64,000 bases of DNA from a bacterium. GTDB lineage: Bacteria > Verrucomicrobiota > Verrucomicrobiia > Limisphaerales > UBA11358. Numbering within the stretch: position 1 is the first letter of the stretch; each line of letters starts with the position of its first letter. Location of the stretch: NCBI GenBank assembly GCA_021813325.1, contig JAKALA010000001.1, positions 124,001-188,000 of the forward strand, written 5' to 3'. Below, one piece after another: positions 27,116 to 39,567 of the stretch. The position numbers and the translations under genes were made by a program. The notes under the pieces are model-generated. The model did not search any database. It was not told the origin of the DNA and saw only the letters and a list, made by a program, of their open reading frames with translations.

Positions 27116-27705
27116 CTGCTGACCACCTGACGCTCCCCGCTCACATTAAAGGTCTGATTTTCGACTGCGACGGAACCCTGGCCGACACCATGCCGCTGCA
27201 CTGGCACGCCTGGCAGATCATTACCCGGCGTCACGATCTTCATTTTCCACAGGACCGCTTTTATTCGCTTGGCGGAGTCCCCTCGCGGGATATTTTGAAA
27301 ATGCTGGCGCAAGAACAGGGCCGTTCATTGGACCACATTGCCGTGGCGCATGAGAAGGAGGAGGCGTATTTGCCGCTCATGGCCCAGGTGGAACCGATTC
27401 ATGCCGTGGTGGAAATTGCCCGGGCGAACCACGGCAAAATTCCCCTGGCCGTGGCTTCCGGCGGCACGCAACAGATTATCAACAGCGTGCTGGAGCATTT
27501 GAAAATCCGCCATCTGTTTGACGCGGTGGTCACCAGCGAAATGGTCAGGCACCAGAAGCCCGCGCCCGATATTTTTCTGGAAGCGGCGCGCCGGATTGGC
27601 GTGGAGCCGCAGTTCTGCCGCGCTTACGAAGACACCGAGCTGGGCCTCCAAGCCATCCGCTCCGCCGGCATGGAGGCGGTGGATGTGCGGACCATCATTG
27701 GCTAA
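27112..27705 (+). CDS. HAD-family phosphatase (beta-phosphoglucomutase/YqaB-like)
   Basis: A 197-residue HAD hydrolase. The nucleophile motif is FDCDGTLADTMPLHW (residues about 14-28), motif II is VASGGT, the Lys motif is RHQKPAPDIFLEAA, and motif IV is YEDTELGLQAIRSAGM. The four-helix cap and TMPLHW segment are those of the beta-phosphoglucomutase/fructose-1-phosphatase (YqaB) group, so a sugar phosphate is the likely substrate. Its start overlaps the prfA stop by four bases. Confidence 0.85.
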   Translation: MTADHLTLPAHIKGLIFDCDGTLADTMPLHWHAWQIITRRHDLHFPQDRFYSLGGVPSRDILKMLAQEQGRSLDHIAVAHEKEEAYLPLMAQVEPIHAVVEIARANHGKIPLAVASGGTQQIINSVLEHLKIRHLFDAVVTSEMVRHQKPAPDIFLEAARRIGVEPQFCRAYEDTELGLQAIRSAGMEAVDVRTIIG

Positions 27706-27741
27706 ACAGTTGTGACGGCATTCTCGCCTGTCGGGTTTGGG

Positions 27742-27763
27742 CCCGCGCGGCGCACCGCGCGGG
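27742..27763. terminator. GC-rich hairpin between convergent genes
   Basis: CCCGCGCGG (27742-27750), loop CGCA, CCGCGCGGG (27755-27763): a perfect 9-base stem between the HAD phosphatase stop and the mgtA stop. There is no T-tract on either side, so it would be a weak or factor-dependent bidirectional terminator. Confidence 0.45.
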
Positions 27764-27771
27764 TTCGCGGC

Positions 27772-30426
27772 TTAAATCCAATTTTTCCGAATCATCCAGT
27801 GTTTGATGAGCTGGGTCAGGCCCACGTAGCACACCAGGGTTATCGCCAGCAGCGGCCAGAATTGCCAGGGCAGCGGCACAAATCCCAGATATTTGGCCAC
27901 TGGCGTGAATGGCAGCAACGCGCCCACGCCCATGATGGCCAAGGTGGTCATCGTCAGCTGCCAGCTCGCCCGCGACTGGATGAACGGAATCTGATTCGTG
28001 CGGATGACGTGGACGATGAGCGTCTGGGTCATCAGCGATTCCACGAACCAGCCGGTGCTGAACAAGGCCGCCGCATAGGTGTGGTCGCTGTCCTTCGCGT
28101 TGGCAAACTGCGCGACCAGTTCCGGCGTCGGCGGCACGAGGCCGAGGTTGCCGCATTTGAAGTAAAAATACATGATGGCGTAAGTCGTGTAATCAAAGAT
28201 GGAGCTGATCGGGCCGATGAACACGATGAATTTGGCGATTTCGCCCATCGCCCATGGCCGGGGCTTGGAAATGACCGCGCTGCCCACGTTGTCGGTGGGA
28301 ATCGGCACCTGGGAGAAATCGTAGAGCAAATTGTTCGTCAGGACTTGAATCGGCTGCATCGGCAGAAATTTCAGCCAGGCGCTGGCCCCGAGCACGCTGA
28401 ACATGTTGCCGAAGTTGGAACTGGCGCCCATGCGGATGTATTTGAGGATGTTTACGAAAACCTTGCGGCCTTCGAGCACGCCTTCTTCGAGCACCATCAA
28501 ATCTTTTTCCAGCAAAATCATGTCGGCGGATTCCTTGGCGATGTCCACGGCATTGTCCACGGAGAGGCCGACATCGGCGGCGCGCAAGGCGGGCGCGTCG
28601 TTGATGCCATCGCCCATGAAGCCGACGACGTGCTTGTTTTTTTGCAGCGCCTGCACGACGCGCTTTTTGTGGGCCGGGGAAAGCCGGGCGAAAATGTCGG
28701 TGGTTTCCACGGCCAGCGCCAGTTGCTCGTCATTCATGGCTTCCACTTGGCTGCCGAGAATGATTTGATCGGCGTGGATGCCGACCTCGCTGCACACCTT
28801 GCGCGTCACCAGATCATTGTCGCCGGTGAGCACTTTCACCGTCACCCCGTTTTGCCGCAACGCCGTGATGGCCTTGGCGGCGGAATCCTTGGGCGGGTCG
28901 AGGAAGGCGAGATAGCCCGTCAACACAAGGTTTTGCTCGTCGTCTTTGGAATAGGCGGTTTGCCAGCCCATTTTCCGGCTGGCGATGGCCAGCACGCGAA
29001 AACCGTCTTCGCTCAGCGAATTCACCTGTTCGATCAGGTTGCCGACGAGGATCGGCTCCATCGGAAAAATTTCGCCATCGCTCTCGAAATGCGTGCAGCG
29101 TTTGAAAACCGATTCCGGCGCGCCTTTGGTGAGCATTTGCCGCTGGCCGCCCGGATCCTGGACGACGACCGACATCATGCGGCGGGAAAAATCGAAGGGG
29201 ATTTCATCCACCATTTTATGCTGTTCGACCCCCAATTCCGTGTGCAATTCCCGATGTTTTAACACCGCGCGGTCGAGGACGTTTTTCAAACCGGTCTGGA
29301 AGTGGCTGATCAGATACGCGTCGCGCAGCACTTCTTCGCTTTCCTTCTTGAACACGTCGCAATGCAGTTCGAGGATGACGTGGTCGATGGTCAGCGTGCC
29401 GGTTTTGTCGGTGCAAAGCACGTCCATGGCGCCGAAGTTCTGGATGGAATTGAGCTTTTTGACGATGACCTTTTTCTTCGACATCGCCAGCGCGCCTTTG
29501 GAAAGACAGACGGAAACGATCATGGGCAGCATTTCCGGCGTGAGGCCGACCGCGACGGCCATCGCGAAGAAAAAGGCGTCTTTCCAATTGTGCTTCATCA
29601 GGCCGTTGATGAAAAACACCAGCGGCACCATCACCAGCATGAACGACAACATCAGCCAGACGAATTTCTTTACGCCCTTGTCGAACGCCGTGTCCACCTG
29701 CTGTGTCGCCAGGCTGGCGGCCATTTTGCCAAAATAGGTCTGATGGCCGGTGGCCACGATGATCCCGGTGGCTGAGCCGCTTTCCACGCTCGTGCCGAGG
29801 AAACAGATGTTCGTGTGTTCGATGGAGGAAGCGCCGGTGCGGAGGTCGCGCGCATCGGTTTTTTCCACCGGCAATGATTCGCCGGTCAGCGTGGCTTGGA
29901 TGACGAACAAATCCTTGGCGGTGAGCAGCCGGACATCGGCGGGGATCATGTCGCCGGCGGACAATTTGACCACATCGCCGGGGACCAGTTCTTTTAACGG
30001 GACTTCCCTGGGTTGGCCGTCGCGGATGACGGTGGCGGTCACCTTGATCATCGCCTTGAGTTTGGCGGCGGCGTTGTCGGCGCGCGTTTCCTGCACCAGC
30101 CGCAATGCGACGCCAAGGCTAACCATAATTAGCATCAATGTGCCGCCGGCAATGTCATTGGTGAGATAGGAAAGTGTCGCGAGCACGGTCAGCAGCACGA
30201 CCAGCGGATTGCGCGCGGCGGTCCACAGCCGGCGCAGCCACTCATGTTTTTTCTCCACGCCCACCTCGTTGGCGCCATGCTGTGCCAGTTTTTCCCGGGC
30301 CTCGGCTTCGGTCAGCCCTTGGGCCGAGGTGCCCAGCGACTGCAAAACTTCGGCACTTTCTCTCGCGGCAGCCTCACTGATGACATCGGAAGTGCGCGGC
30401 GGGTTGGAGAGATGGGCGGCTGGCAT
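27772..30426 (-). CDS. mgtA: Magnesium-translocating P-type ATPase
   Basis: An 884-residue P-type ATPase (type IIIB, MgtA/MgtB family) for Mg2+ uptake across the inner membrane. The order is N-terminal cytoplasmic segment, two helices, actuator domain with LTGESLPVEK, two helices, phosphorylation site LCTDKTGTLT, nucleotide-binding domain, the hinge GDGINDAPALRAADVG, and six C-terminal helices beginning near NFGNMFSVLGAS. The ATG at 30426 (MPAAHLSNPP) is preferred; a longer frame adds 32 residues with no family resemblance. No Mg2+-sensing leader was recognised in the 336 bases upstream. Confidence 0.93.
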   Translation of the reverse strand: MPAAHLSNPPRTSDVISEAAARESAEVLQSLGTSAQGLTEAEAREKLAQHGANEVGVEKKHEWLRRLWTAARNPLVVLLTVLATLSYLTNDIAGGTLMLIMVSLGVALRLVQETRADNAAAKLKAMIKVTATVIRDGQPREVPLKELVPGDVVKLSAGDMIPADVRLLTAKDLFVIQATLTGESLPVEKTDARDLRTGASSIEHTNICFLGTSVESGSATGIIVATGHQTYFGKMAASLATQQVDTAFDKGVKKFVWLMLSFMLVMVPLVFFINGLMKHNWKDAFFFAMAVAVGLTPEMLPMIVSVCLSKGALAMSKKKVIVKKLNSIQNFGAMDVLCTDKTGTLTIDHVILELHCDVFKKESEEVLRDAYLISHFQTGLKNVLDRAVLKHRELHTELGVEQHKMVDEIPFDFSRRMMSVVVQDPGGQRQMLTKGAPESVFKRCTHFESDGEIFPMEPILVGNLIEQVNSLSEDGFRVLAIASRKMGWQTAYSKDDEQNLVLTGYLAFLDPPKDSAAKAITALRQNGVTVKVLTGDNDLVTRKVCSEVGIHADQIILGSQVEAMNDEQLALAVETTDIFARLSPAHKKRVVQALQKNKHVVGFMGDGINDAPALRAADVGLSVDNAVDIAKESADMILLEKDLMVLEEGVLEGRKVFVNILKYIRMGASSNFGNMFSVLGASAWLKFLPMQPIQVLTNNLLYDFSQVPIPTDNVGSAVISKPRPWAMGEIAKFIVFIGPISSIFDYTTYAIMYFYFKCGNLGLVPPTPELVAQFANAKDSDHTYAAALFSTGWFVESLMTQTLIVHVIRTNQIPFIQSRASWQLTMTTLAIMGVGALLPFTPVAKYLGFVPLPWQFWPLLAITLVCYVGLTQLIKHWMIRKNWI

Positions 30427-30762
30427 GTCGTTGGTGTCAAAATTCGCGGCTCGCGATGGCACGCGAGCGACTGGCCCGTATTTTGGCCGCAACCCACCGG
30501 CCCGGCAAGCCTTCGCCGGCAATTTTGTTTACTGCGGTTGATTAGCCAAACCGAGCCGTCTGCGGTTGAATCCGTTCTCAGGCCAACAATTTTGAGACAT
30601 TTGGCACCGGACGGATGCCTTTGAATTCAGCCCAAGACTGGACCCTGTCAGCAACCTGCTTCTTCAACTCGCGCTTCGGGTTTAATTCCCCAACGCCCAT
30701 GTCCGCCGGTCAGGGTAATATGTTTTCGTCGAGGGTTATGCGTTTACCCGTCAGAAAATCGC
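30427..30762. other. Intergenic region upstream of mgtA, nothing identified
   Basis: About 336 bases between the transaldolase stop and the mgtA start, both genes leftward. No reading frame resembles a protein and no clear terminator or riboswitch consensus was recognised. It is the place to look for an mgtA leader element. Confidence 0.3.
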
Positions 30763-31716
30763 TTACAGCTTGGCGGCCACGAATTGCGCCAGCTTCTCGG
30801 CGTCGGCATTGAAAAGCCGCAACCCTTCCGCGGTTTTTTCCGTGGCCATGGCGTTTTCGTTGAACCGCCAGCGGAATTTCTTTTCATCCAGCGGCGTTTT
30901 CTCAATTTTGGCGGCTTGGGCTGTTTCCACGCTGAGTTTGCGGGTGAGCGGCGCTTCAGTCTTCTGCAATTCCGCCAGCAGATTCGGGCTGATGGTCAGC
31001 AAGTCGCAGCCGGCAAGCTCTTGAATTTCGCCCACGTTGCGGAAGCTGGCGCCCATGACCTCGGTGTTGTAACCGAACTTTTTGTAATACGTGTAGATCT
31101 CCTTCACGGAAATCACGCCGGGATCTTCGGCTGGAGCAAAATCCCGTTTCTCCTTGGCTTTATACCAGTCCATGATGCGGCCGACGAACGGCGAGATCAG
31201 TCTGATCTTTCCTTCAGCGCAAGCGACGGCCTGCGGCATGGAAAAGAGCAGCGTGAGATTGCAATTGATGCCTTCACGCTGGAGCGCTTCGCCGGCCTTG
31301 ATGCCTTCCCAGGTGGACGCGATTTTGATGAGAATGCGTTCGCGCGCAATGCCGGCCTTTTCGTAAAGCGAAATGAAACGGCGTCCCTTCGCCACGAGCG
31401 CTTCGGTGTCGAAGGAAAGATTCGCGTCGGTTTCGGTGGAAACCCGCCCCGGAACAATCTTCAAAATTTCCAGGCCAAACAGCACTGTCAGATCATCGAT
31501 GACCTGGTGGAGCAGGTCACTGCCACTGAACTTGGATTTGTTGTCGGCGATGGCCTTGTCGATGATGAATTGGTATTCCGGCATCTGGGCGGCCTTGAAG
31601 ATCAGCGACGGATTGGTGGTGGCGTCACGCGGGGCGAATTGCTTCAGCGAGGCGAAGTCGCCGGTGTCGGCCACCACGGTGGTAAATTGTTTCAGTTGGT
31701 CAAGTTGATTGCTCAT
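30763..31716 (-). CDS. tal: Transaldolase
   Basis: A 317-residue enzyme of the non-oxidative pentose phosphate pathway, moving dihydroxyacetone between sedoheptulose-7-phosphate and glyceraldehyde-3-phosphate. It begins [21 protein letters not shown], the TalB-type N-terminus, with DATTNPSL and the Schiff-base Lys in [14 protein letters not shown]. Length equals the E. coli TalA/TalB group. The ATG at 31716 is chosen because 26 upstream residues in the longer frame are unlike the family. It is divergent from thiC. Confidence 0.95.
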   Translation of the reverse strand: MSNQLDQLKQFTTVVADTGDFASLKQFAPRDATTNPSLIFKAAQMPEYQFIIDKAIADNKSKFSGSDLLHQVIDDLTVLFGLEILKIVPGRVSTETDANLSFDTEALVAKGRRFISLYEKAGIARERILIKIASTWEGIKAGEALQREGINCNLTLLFSMPQAVACAEGKIRLISPFVGRIMDWYKAKEKRDFAPAEDPGVISVKEIYTYYKKFGYNTEVMGASFRNVGEIQELAGCDLLTISPNLLAELQKTEAPLTRKLSVETAQAAKIEKTPLDEKKFRWRFNENAMATEKTAEGLRLFNADAEKLAQFVAAKL

Positions 31717-31867
31717 AAAACAGGCTTTAAAATAAGCGGCCAAGCGCGGTTGGCAATGTCTTTGCGCGAAATATCGCTCAACGCGGGTCATCAAAACCGT
31801 GAGGGAAGTTCATGGGGGCAGCCGCCCAGCCTGCAACCTTGACGCTACCGACAAAGCGATTTAGTTT

Positions 31868-34063
<2,196 letters not shown>

Positions 34064-34179
34064 ATCAAAATACAGACGTGTGGTTAATGACGCGAAATCG
34101 GGCTGGCGTCTTTTGCAATTAGATTGGCGGCGTATGCGATTTTCGAGTCGTGAATTGCTGGTAGATTCACACTCGAAAT

Positions 34180-35016
34180 ATGAAGAACAACGTTCGTTCC
34201 AACAATGTCGCCCTCGTCACCGGAGCTTCTTCGGGCATGGGCAGAGTCATCGCCACTCGCCTGGTTAAAGACGGCTTCCAAGTCATCGCCGCTGCCCGCC
34301 GAACCGAGCAGATGAGCGATCTCAGAAAGCTCGGTGCAGTAATTATTCCGCTGGATATTTCCCGCGAAGAAAGCATCTCGGCTGCGGTTGCCGAAATCGA
34401 ATCGAAGTTCGGTGGCCTTGATGTTCTGGTGAACAACGCGGGCTTCGGGCTTTACGGTGCAGTTGAAGACGTGTCGCTTGCCGATGCACGGTATCAATTT
34501 GAGGTGAACCTGTTCGGTCTGGCGCGACTTACGCAGTTATTGTTGCCAGCGATGCGCAACAAGGGCGCTGGAAAAATCATCAACATCACTTCGATGGGCG
34601 GCAAAATCTACACGCCGCTCGGCGCGTGGTATCACGCCTCGAAACACGCGCTGGAAGGCTGGTCAGATTGCCTCCGCCTCGAACTTGCGGACAAAGGCAT
34701 TCAAGTTGTGGTCATTGAGCCAGGTATCATCCGAACTGACTTTGGGAATGTCCTCTCGAAAAATTTGCGAAAATATATTGGCCGCAGCGCGTATTCGGAT
34801 TTGACCAAGAAAGTCGCCGATTCCACCGACCGCTACACAGAGAAAAATCTGGGTTCGTCGCCAGAAGTCATCGCTGATACGGTGGCTAAGTCGGTCAGTG
34901 CCCGCCGCCCGAAAACGCGATACGTCGCCGGCCAATATGCCAAGATGACTATTTTCATGCGAAAATGGTTTGGAGATTTTGTTTACGACAAAATGGTAAT
35001 GTCTATGCTGAAATAA
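34180..35016 (+). CDS. Short-chain dehydrogenase/reductase
   Basis: A 278-residue classical SDR. Cofactor motif TGASSGMG is near residues 14-21, the NNAG motif is in VLVNNAGFGLYG, and the catalytic Ser-Tyr-Lys set is ITSMGG, then WYHASKHALEGW (Y-x3-K). An Arg-rich AARR after strand 2 suggests NADP preference. The substrate is unknown. It is followed after seven bases by an AraC-type regulator gene, and the two sit between thiC and a second partial copy of thiC, so they look like a co-acquired pair. Confidence 0.9.
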   Translation: MKNNVRSNNVALVTGASSGMGRVIATRLVKDGFQVIAAARRTEQMSDLRKLGAVIIPLDISREESISAAVAEIESKFGGLDVLVNNAGFGLYGAVEDVSLADARYQFEVNLFGLARLTQLLLPAMRNKGAGKIINITSMGGKIYTPLGAWYHASKHALEGWSDCLRLELADKGIQVVVIEPGIIRTDFGNVLSKNLRKYIGRSAYSDLTKKVADSTDRYTEKNLGSSPEVIADTVAKSVSARRPKTRYVAGQYAKMTIFMRKWFGDFVYDKMVMSMLK

Positions 35017-35023
35017 ACGACCG

Positions 35024-36031
35024 ATGCGCCTCGCTGATCAATTTCCTGTGCATTCAGGCTGGCGTTTGCTGTTGCGCGACTTGGGCATCAATCCCGCCAA
35101 TGTTCTGCGGCGGGCAAATCTGCCGGCGGATTTGTTTATCCGGGAGAATGCGACGGTGAACACCGACGGTTATTTCGAGCTTTGGTGCGCATTGGCAGCG
35201 GAGACGGATGATCATTTGCTGGGCATCCGTATCGGGCAGGCCGTTTCCTTCGAGATGTTCGATCCGCCGTTGTTCGCCGCGATGTGCAGCCAGAATCTCA
35301 ACACCGCACTGGCTCGCATCGCGCAATACAAACGTCTTTCGTGTCCGATGAAATTGATCATCAAGCCAGGACCGCAAGGAACGCGCGTGGAAATAATTTT
35401 CACCGCATCCACAACGACTCCGCCGGTGAGTCTGGCTACGGCGGAGCTGGTTTTCTTCGTTCAACTCGCCCGGCTCGCAACTCGGGCAAAAATTCAGCCG
35501 CTAAAAGTGAGCGCGCCCGCGCTGCCCGCGCCGGCCCGCGAGTATGAAAATTATTTTGGCTGTCCGGTGCGGTCGGGAAAGTCACTGACAATTCTCTTTT
35601 CGGCGGAAGATGCTACGCGGCCGTTTCTCACCGCCAATGAAAAGATGTGGCAATTTTTTGAACCCGAACTTCGCAAACATTTGAACCTGCTTACCGGTTC
35701 AGCCACAACCACTGAGCGTGCGCGCGGTGCGTTGTTGGAACTCCTGCCTGCCGGGGACGGTTCGATGCATTCGGTTTCGCACAAGATCGGCATGAGCGTG
35801 CGGACATTGCAACGGCGGCTGAACGAGGAAAAGCAGAGCTTTCAATCCGTGCTCAACCAGACGCGGGAGGAACTCGCGAGATATTATTTGCGCACGACAA
35901 AGCTGTCCGTTGGCGAAATTTCGTTTCTGACCGGGTTTGAACATCCAAGTTCCTTTTTCCGGGCGTTCAGCACCTGGACAGGGCGAACACCGGAACAGGT
36001 TCGGACTGGAAGAATTAATCGCATCCACTGA
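35024..36031 (+). CDS. AraC-family transcriptional regulator
   Basis: A 335-residue regulator with an N-terminal arabinose-binding-like domain of the OruR/ArgR type (DQFPVHSGWRLLLRDLGINPANVLRRANLP, FGIRIGQA-like LLGIRIGQAV) and a C-terminal double helix-turn-helix (SVSHKIGMSVRTLQRRLNEEKQSFQSVLNQTREELARYYL, ISFLTGFEHPSSFFRAFSTWTGRTPEQVR, residues about 250-325). It probably regulates the adjacent SDR gene, as such pairs often do; the inducer is unknown. Confidence 0.9.
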   Translation: MRLADQFPVHSGWRLLLRDLGINPANVLRRANLPADLFIRENATVNTDGYFELWCALAAETDDHLLGIRIGQAVSFEMFDPPLFAAMCSQNLNTALARIAQYKRLSCPMKLIIKPGPQGTRVEIIFTASTTTPPVSLATAELVFFVQLARLATRAKIQPLKVSAPALPAPAREYENYFGCPVRSGKSLTILFSAEDATRPFLTANEKMWQFFEPELRKHLNLLTGSATTTERARGALLELLPAGDGSMHSVSHKIGMSVRTLQRRLNEEKQSFQSVLNQTREELARYYLRTTKLSVGEISFLTGFEHPSSFFRAFSTWTGRTPEQVRTGRINRIH

Positions 36032-36146
36032 AACGTTCAAAGCGTCGAACACACCTTGAGAACACCCGCGCGACTTTTATCATTCGCCTGCGCGACGCCT
36101 TCCGCGCCGGGCTGCTTCGTTTAACTTGCGGCTCACCATGCTTTGA

Positions 36147-36758
<612 letters not shown>

Positions 36759-36759
36759 C

Positions 36760-38075
36760 GTGAAACCCAAGCTCAACGGCCACACTCGAAGGAAAGCACC
36801 AGCAGACAAAGGCGTGCCGGAAGTCTGGTCGTTCTTCAGCGGAGCAATGGGCCTCGACTTGGGTTTGGAGATGGCGGGTATTCACCCAACGCTCGCAGTC
36901 GAGATTGACTCTTGGTGTTGCACGACCATCCGACGAAATCGTCCGTCGCTCACACTGGTTGAGGGCGATGTGACAAAAAAAGCGGCGCTGACCTTCGAGA
37001 GTTGCGTCAGTTTTCAGGTGACGTTGAATTGATGGTCGGCGGCCCGCCTTGCCAAAGTTTTTCTCCAGGCGGCAAGCGCGCTGCACTGAACGACCCACGC
37101 GGAAACCTTATTTACGAATATTTCCGGCTCATCAGCGAAATCCGGCCAAGGTATTTCGTGATGGAGAACGTCGCGAATCTCATCACGGCGGCACTGAATC
37201 ACCGCCCAATCAAAGACCGGCCCGGCAAGCATTGGAATCTCCGTGCTTACTCGAATGGAAAACCGCTGGCGGAGGATGGCGTCGCTCCTTTGGCTGAGGA
37301 TGAGCTTTCCGGATCGGCGATTCGCCAGATTCTCCGCGACGTTCAAAGCCTCCGCTATCAAGTGACATTCGGCGTGCTGGACGCGGCGGACTTGGGTGCG
37401 CCTCAACACCGGTTGCGGTTTGTTATGTTTGGCGCACGAGACGGACTGCCTCCGTCGCTGCCGAAAGCTACGCATGGCGATTCTGTTCTTGGATTGCAGC
37501 CATTCCAAACCGTCCGCGATGCAATTTGGGAGTTACGGCAAAATCCCGGCCCGCACAGTTCTTACACGGAAGATATGGCGGCTTACTTCGCGTTGATTCC
37601 ACCGGGCGGCACTTGGCGAAATCTTCCACTGGAACTCCAGAAGAAAGGCCTTGGTCCTGCATTTGAGTCAGGCGGCGGCAAGACCGGATTCTTTCGCCGC
37701 CTGGATTACGACGGCCAGTCTCCGACTGTGACCACGAAGCCGAATCGCAAAGGCAGCGCGATGTGTCATCCTGAATTTGTGCGCCCTATTTCGGTTCGTG
37801 AGTGCGCGCGACTTCAAGGGTTTCCTGACGACTGGATTATCGAAGGGCCGATGAACCAACAGTATCAGCAAATCGGAAACGCTGTGCCGACGTATCTGGG
37901 CAAGGCTGTTGGCGACCAATTTTACCCGCTGTTGCAGACTGCCGCAGAGGAAGTCGTCGTTGCTGTGCCGTGTCTGGAGCATTTGCTGGAAGTCGCCAGC
38001 GCGCGTTTGCGGCAAGCGGCGCGCAACAAGCGCGGTCGCAATCTGACTCCCGACCTTTTTGGCCAACCTGCATGA
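36760..38075 (+). CDS. C5-cytosine DNA methyltransferase (Dcm type), frameshifted
   Basis: A DNA cytosine methyltransferase in two frames. The first frame (36760-36981, GTG start) carries motif I WSFFSGAMGLDLGLEMAGI and EGDVTKK. The second frame, up to 38075, continues SGADLRELRQFSG and holds motif IV GGPPCQSFSPGG with the catalytic Cys, MENVAN, QHRLRFVMFGAR, RECARLQGFPDDW and QIGNAVPTYLG. The break is at seven A's (36975-36981). One extra A, or a -1 shift at A-AAA-AAA, restores one protein of about 440 residues. No restriction enzyme gene follows. Could be a sequencing error, a slippage switch or a true lesion. Confidence 0.85.
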
Positions 38076-38112
38076 GCTTGCCGATTCTCCATCTGCCGCA
38101 GGCTCACCCCTT

Positions 38113-39357
38113 TCACAAGCTTCCAGAGCCGCTCGGCCCTCTGGCAACACTGGGAACTCCGCAGTCTGCTCGAAGTCTATCTTTGCGCACCCGTATTTGT
38201 TTGGAAATCACGATGGCGGCGATGAGTCCGAACGCGCCGCAGCCGAGCCAGAGCGCGAGGGAATTAAACTCCAGCAGCTTCAGTCCAAGTCCCGGCGCGA
38301 GGATCAGGGCGAGCGCCCAATTGAGTCCAAACATGCCCTGGTAACGGCCCCGCAAATGTTCCGGGGCCAGGTTGGCCACATAGGCCGCCGCCACCGGCAT
38401 GGCGACCATTTCGCCCATCGTGAAGATCACAACGCAGGTGGCCAGCGCGGGAACGGATTGAGCAAAGGCAATCAGCGCAAAACCTGAGCCGATGAGCAGG
38501 TAGCCGGCGGCGAGCGCGCGCCGGGTTGGGAGCCGTCGCGTCACGGTGGTGAGCGGGAGTTCGCAGAGCACCACCAGCGCGCCGTTCAGCGAGATCAATG
38601 CGCCATAGGTCGCGGCGGAAAAACCCATTTGCGTGACATGCACGCCGAAGCTCGACGCCATTTGCATGAACACAAACGCAACGAAAAATGAGGCCAGGAT
38701 GATTTGGTGAAAGTTTCGGTCCCGCCGGACCACTTTGAACGCTTCCGACCAGCTGTTGTTGCGCTTCATGTGGATCGTGTCTTTGGGCAGGGCGAACAAC
38801 GCCACCAGTCCAAACAGGACCGACGTGGCAGCATCACCCGCGAACAGCCAGAAATAGCCTTTGGTGGCGAGAAAGCCGGCGGTGGCCGGGCCAAACGCCC
38901 AACCGGCGTTGAACGCCATCCGATACGCGGCAAAGGCCGTGACGCGTTGATGGGGCGGAACCAAATCCGTCAGCAGCGCGCTACAGGCCGGGCGATAAAA
39001 TTCGCCGGCCAATCCGGCCAATCCCGACAGGCAAATAATCAAAGGCAAGGTGTGCGCCTGGGACAGCAGCAGCAGCGAACCGGCGCCGCAAAACATCGAA
39101 AGCACAATCGTTTTGCGCCGTCCGATGGTATCAGCGAGATAGCCGCCTAGAAACGAGGCGATGAGGTTGCCCGCGCCGTAGGCGCCGATGGCCAGTCCGG
39201 CAGCGGCGAGCGAGTAACCCAGGCGCGTCAAATACAATGCGAGGAACGGCACGACGAACGCGCCGAACTTGTTCAAGAACATGCCAAAGAAAAGAATCCA
39301 CGCCGCCGGCGGCAGCGCGCGCAGGTTGGACAACAGGTTGTAATCTTCTTTTGCCAA
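38113..39357 (-). CDS. MFS transporter (multidrug-type)
   Basis: A 414-residue major facilitator protein with twelve predicted helices. Motif A between helices 2 and 3 reads GGYLADTIGRRKTIV (residues about 71-85), and FLALYLTRLGYSLAAAGL opens helix 1-2, as in MdtH/YfmO-type drug efflux pumps. A long cytoplasmic loop lies near residue 200. The substrate cannot be inferred; drug or metabolite export is likely. It is convergent with the methyltransferase gene. Confidence 0.85.
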   Translation of the reverse strand: MAKEDYNLLSNLRALPPAAWILFFGMFLNKFGAFVVPFLALYLTRLGYSLAAAGLAIGAYGAGNLIASFLGGYLADTIGRRKTIVLSMFCGAGSLLLLSQAHTLPLIICLSGLAGLAGEFYRPACSALLTDLVPPHQRVTAFAAYRMAFNAGWAFGPATAGFLATKGYFWLFAGDAATSVLFGLVALFALPKDTIHMKRNNSWSEAFKVVRRDRNFHQIILASFFVAFVFMQMASSFGVHVTQMGFSAATYGALISLNGALVVLCELPLTTVTRRLPTRRALAAGYLLIGSGFALIAFAQSVPALATCVVIFTMGEMVAMPVAAAYVANLAPEHLRGRYQGMFGLNWALALILAPGLGLKLLEFNSLALWLGCGAFGLIAAIVISKQIRVRKDRLRADCGVPSVARGPSGSGSL

Positions 39358-39567
39358 GACTGTTCTGGTTGTTGGCAGGGTAGCGATATTCTTGCGAAAG
39401 AGCGAGCTTGGCGCGCTTCCCTTGAGAGAGACGAATTTGAATCGCTGGTCGGCGGATTGAATCGGCGGCCCTGGGGCGGCGTTATCAGGGGTGTTGGTCG
39501 TTCATGTTGCCTGGGGCGTGCCGCGAAATGTCTTGTCTGTTTTTCAGCAAAGTCGGATTGTGGCCGC

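Noticed and set aside
27712-29262. 516-residue plus-strand reading frame
   Set aside because: Antisense to mgtA, which has all P-type ATPase motifs.
30427-30762. Mg2+-sensing (M-box-like) leader of mgtA
   Set aside because: Conserved blocks of such a riboswitch could not be recognised by eye.
36760-38112. Complete restriction-modification system
   Set aside because: Only the methyltransferase is present; the next gene is an MFS transporter, so it is at best a solitary methyltransferase.
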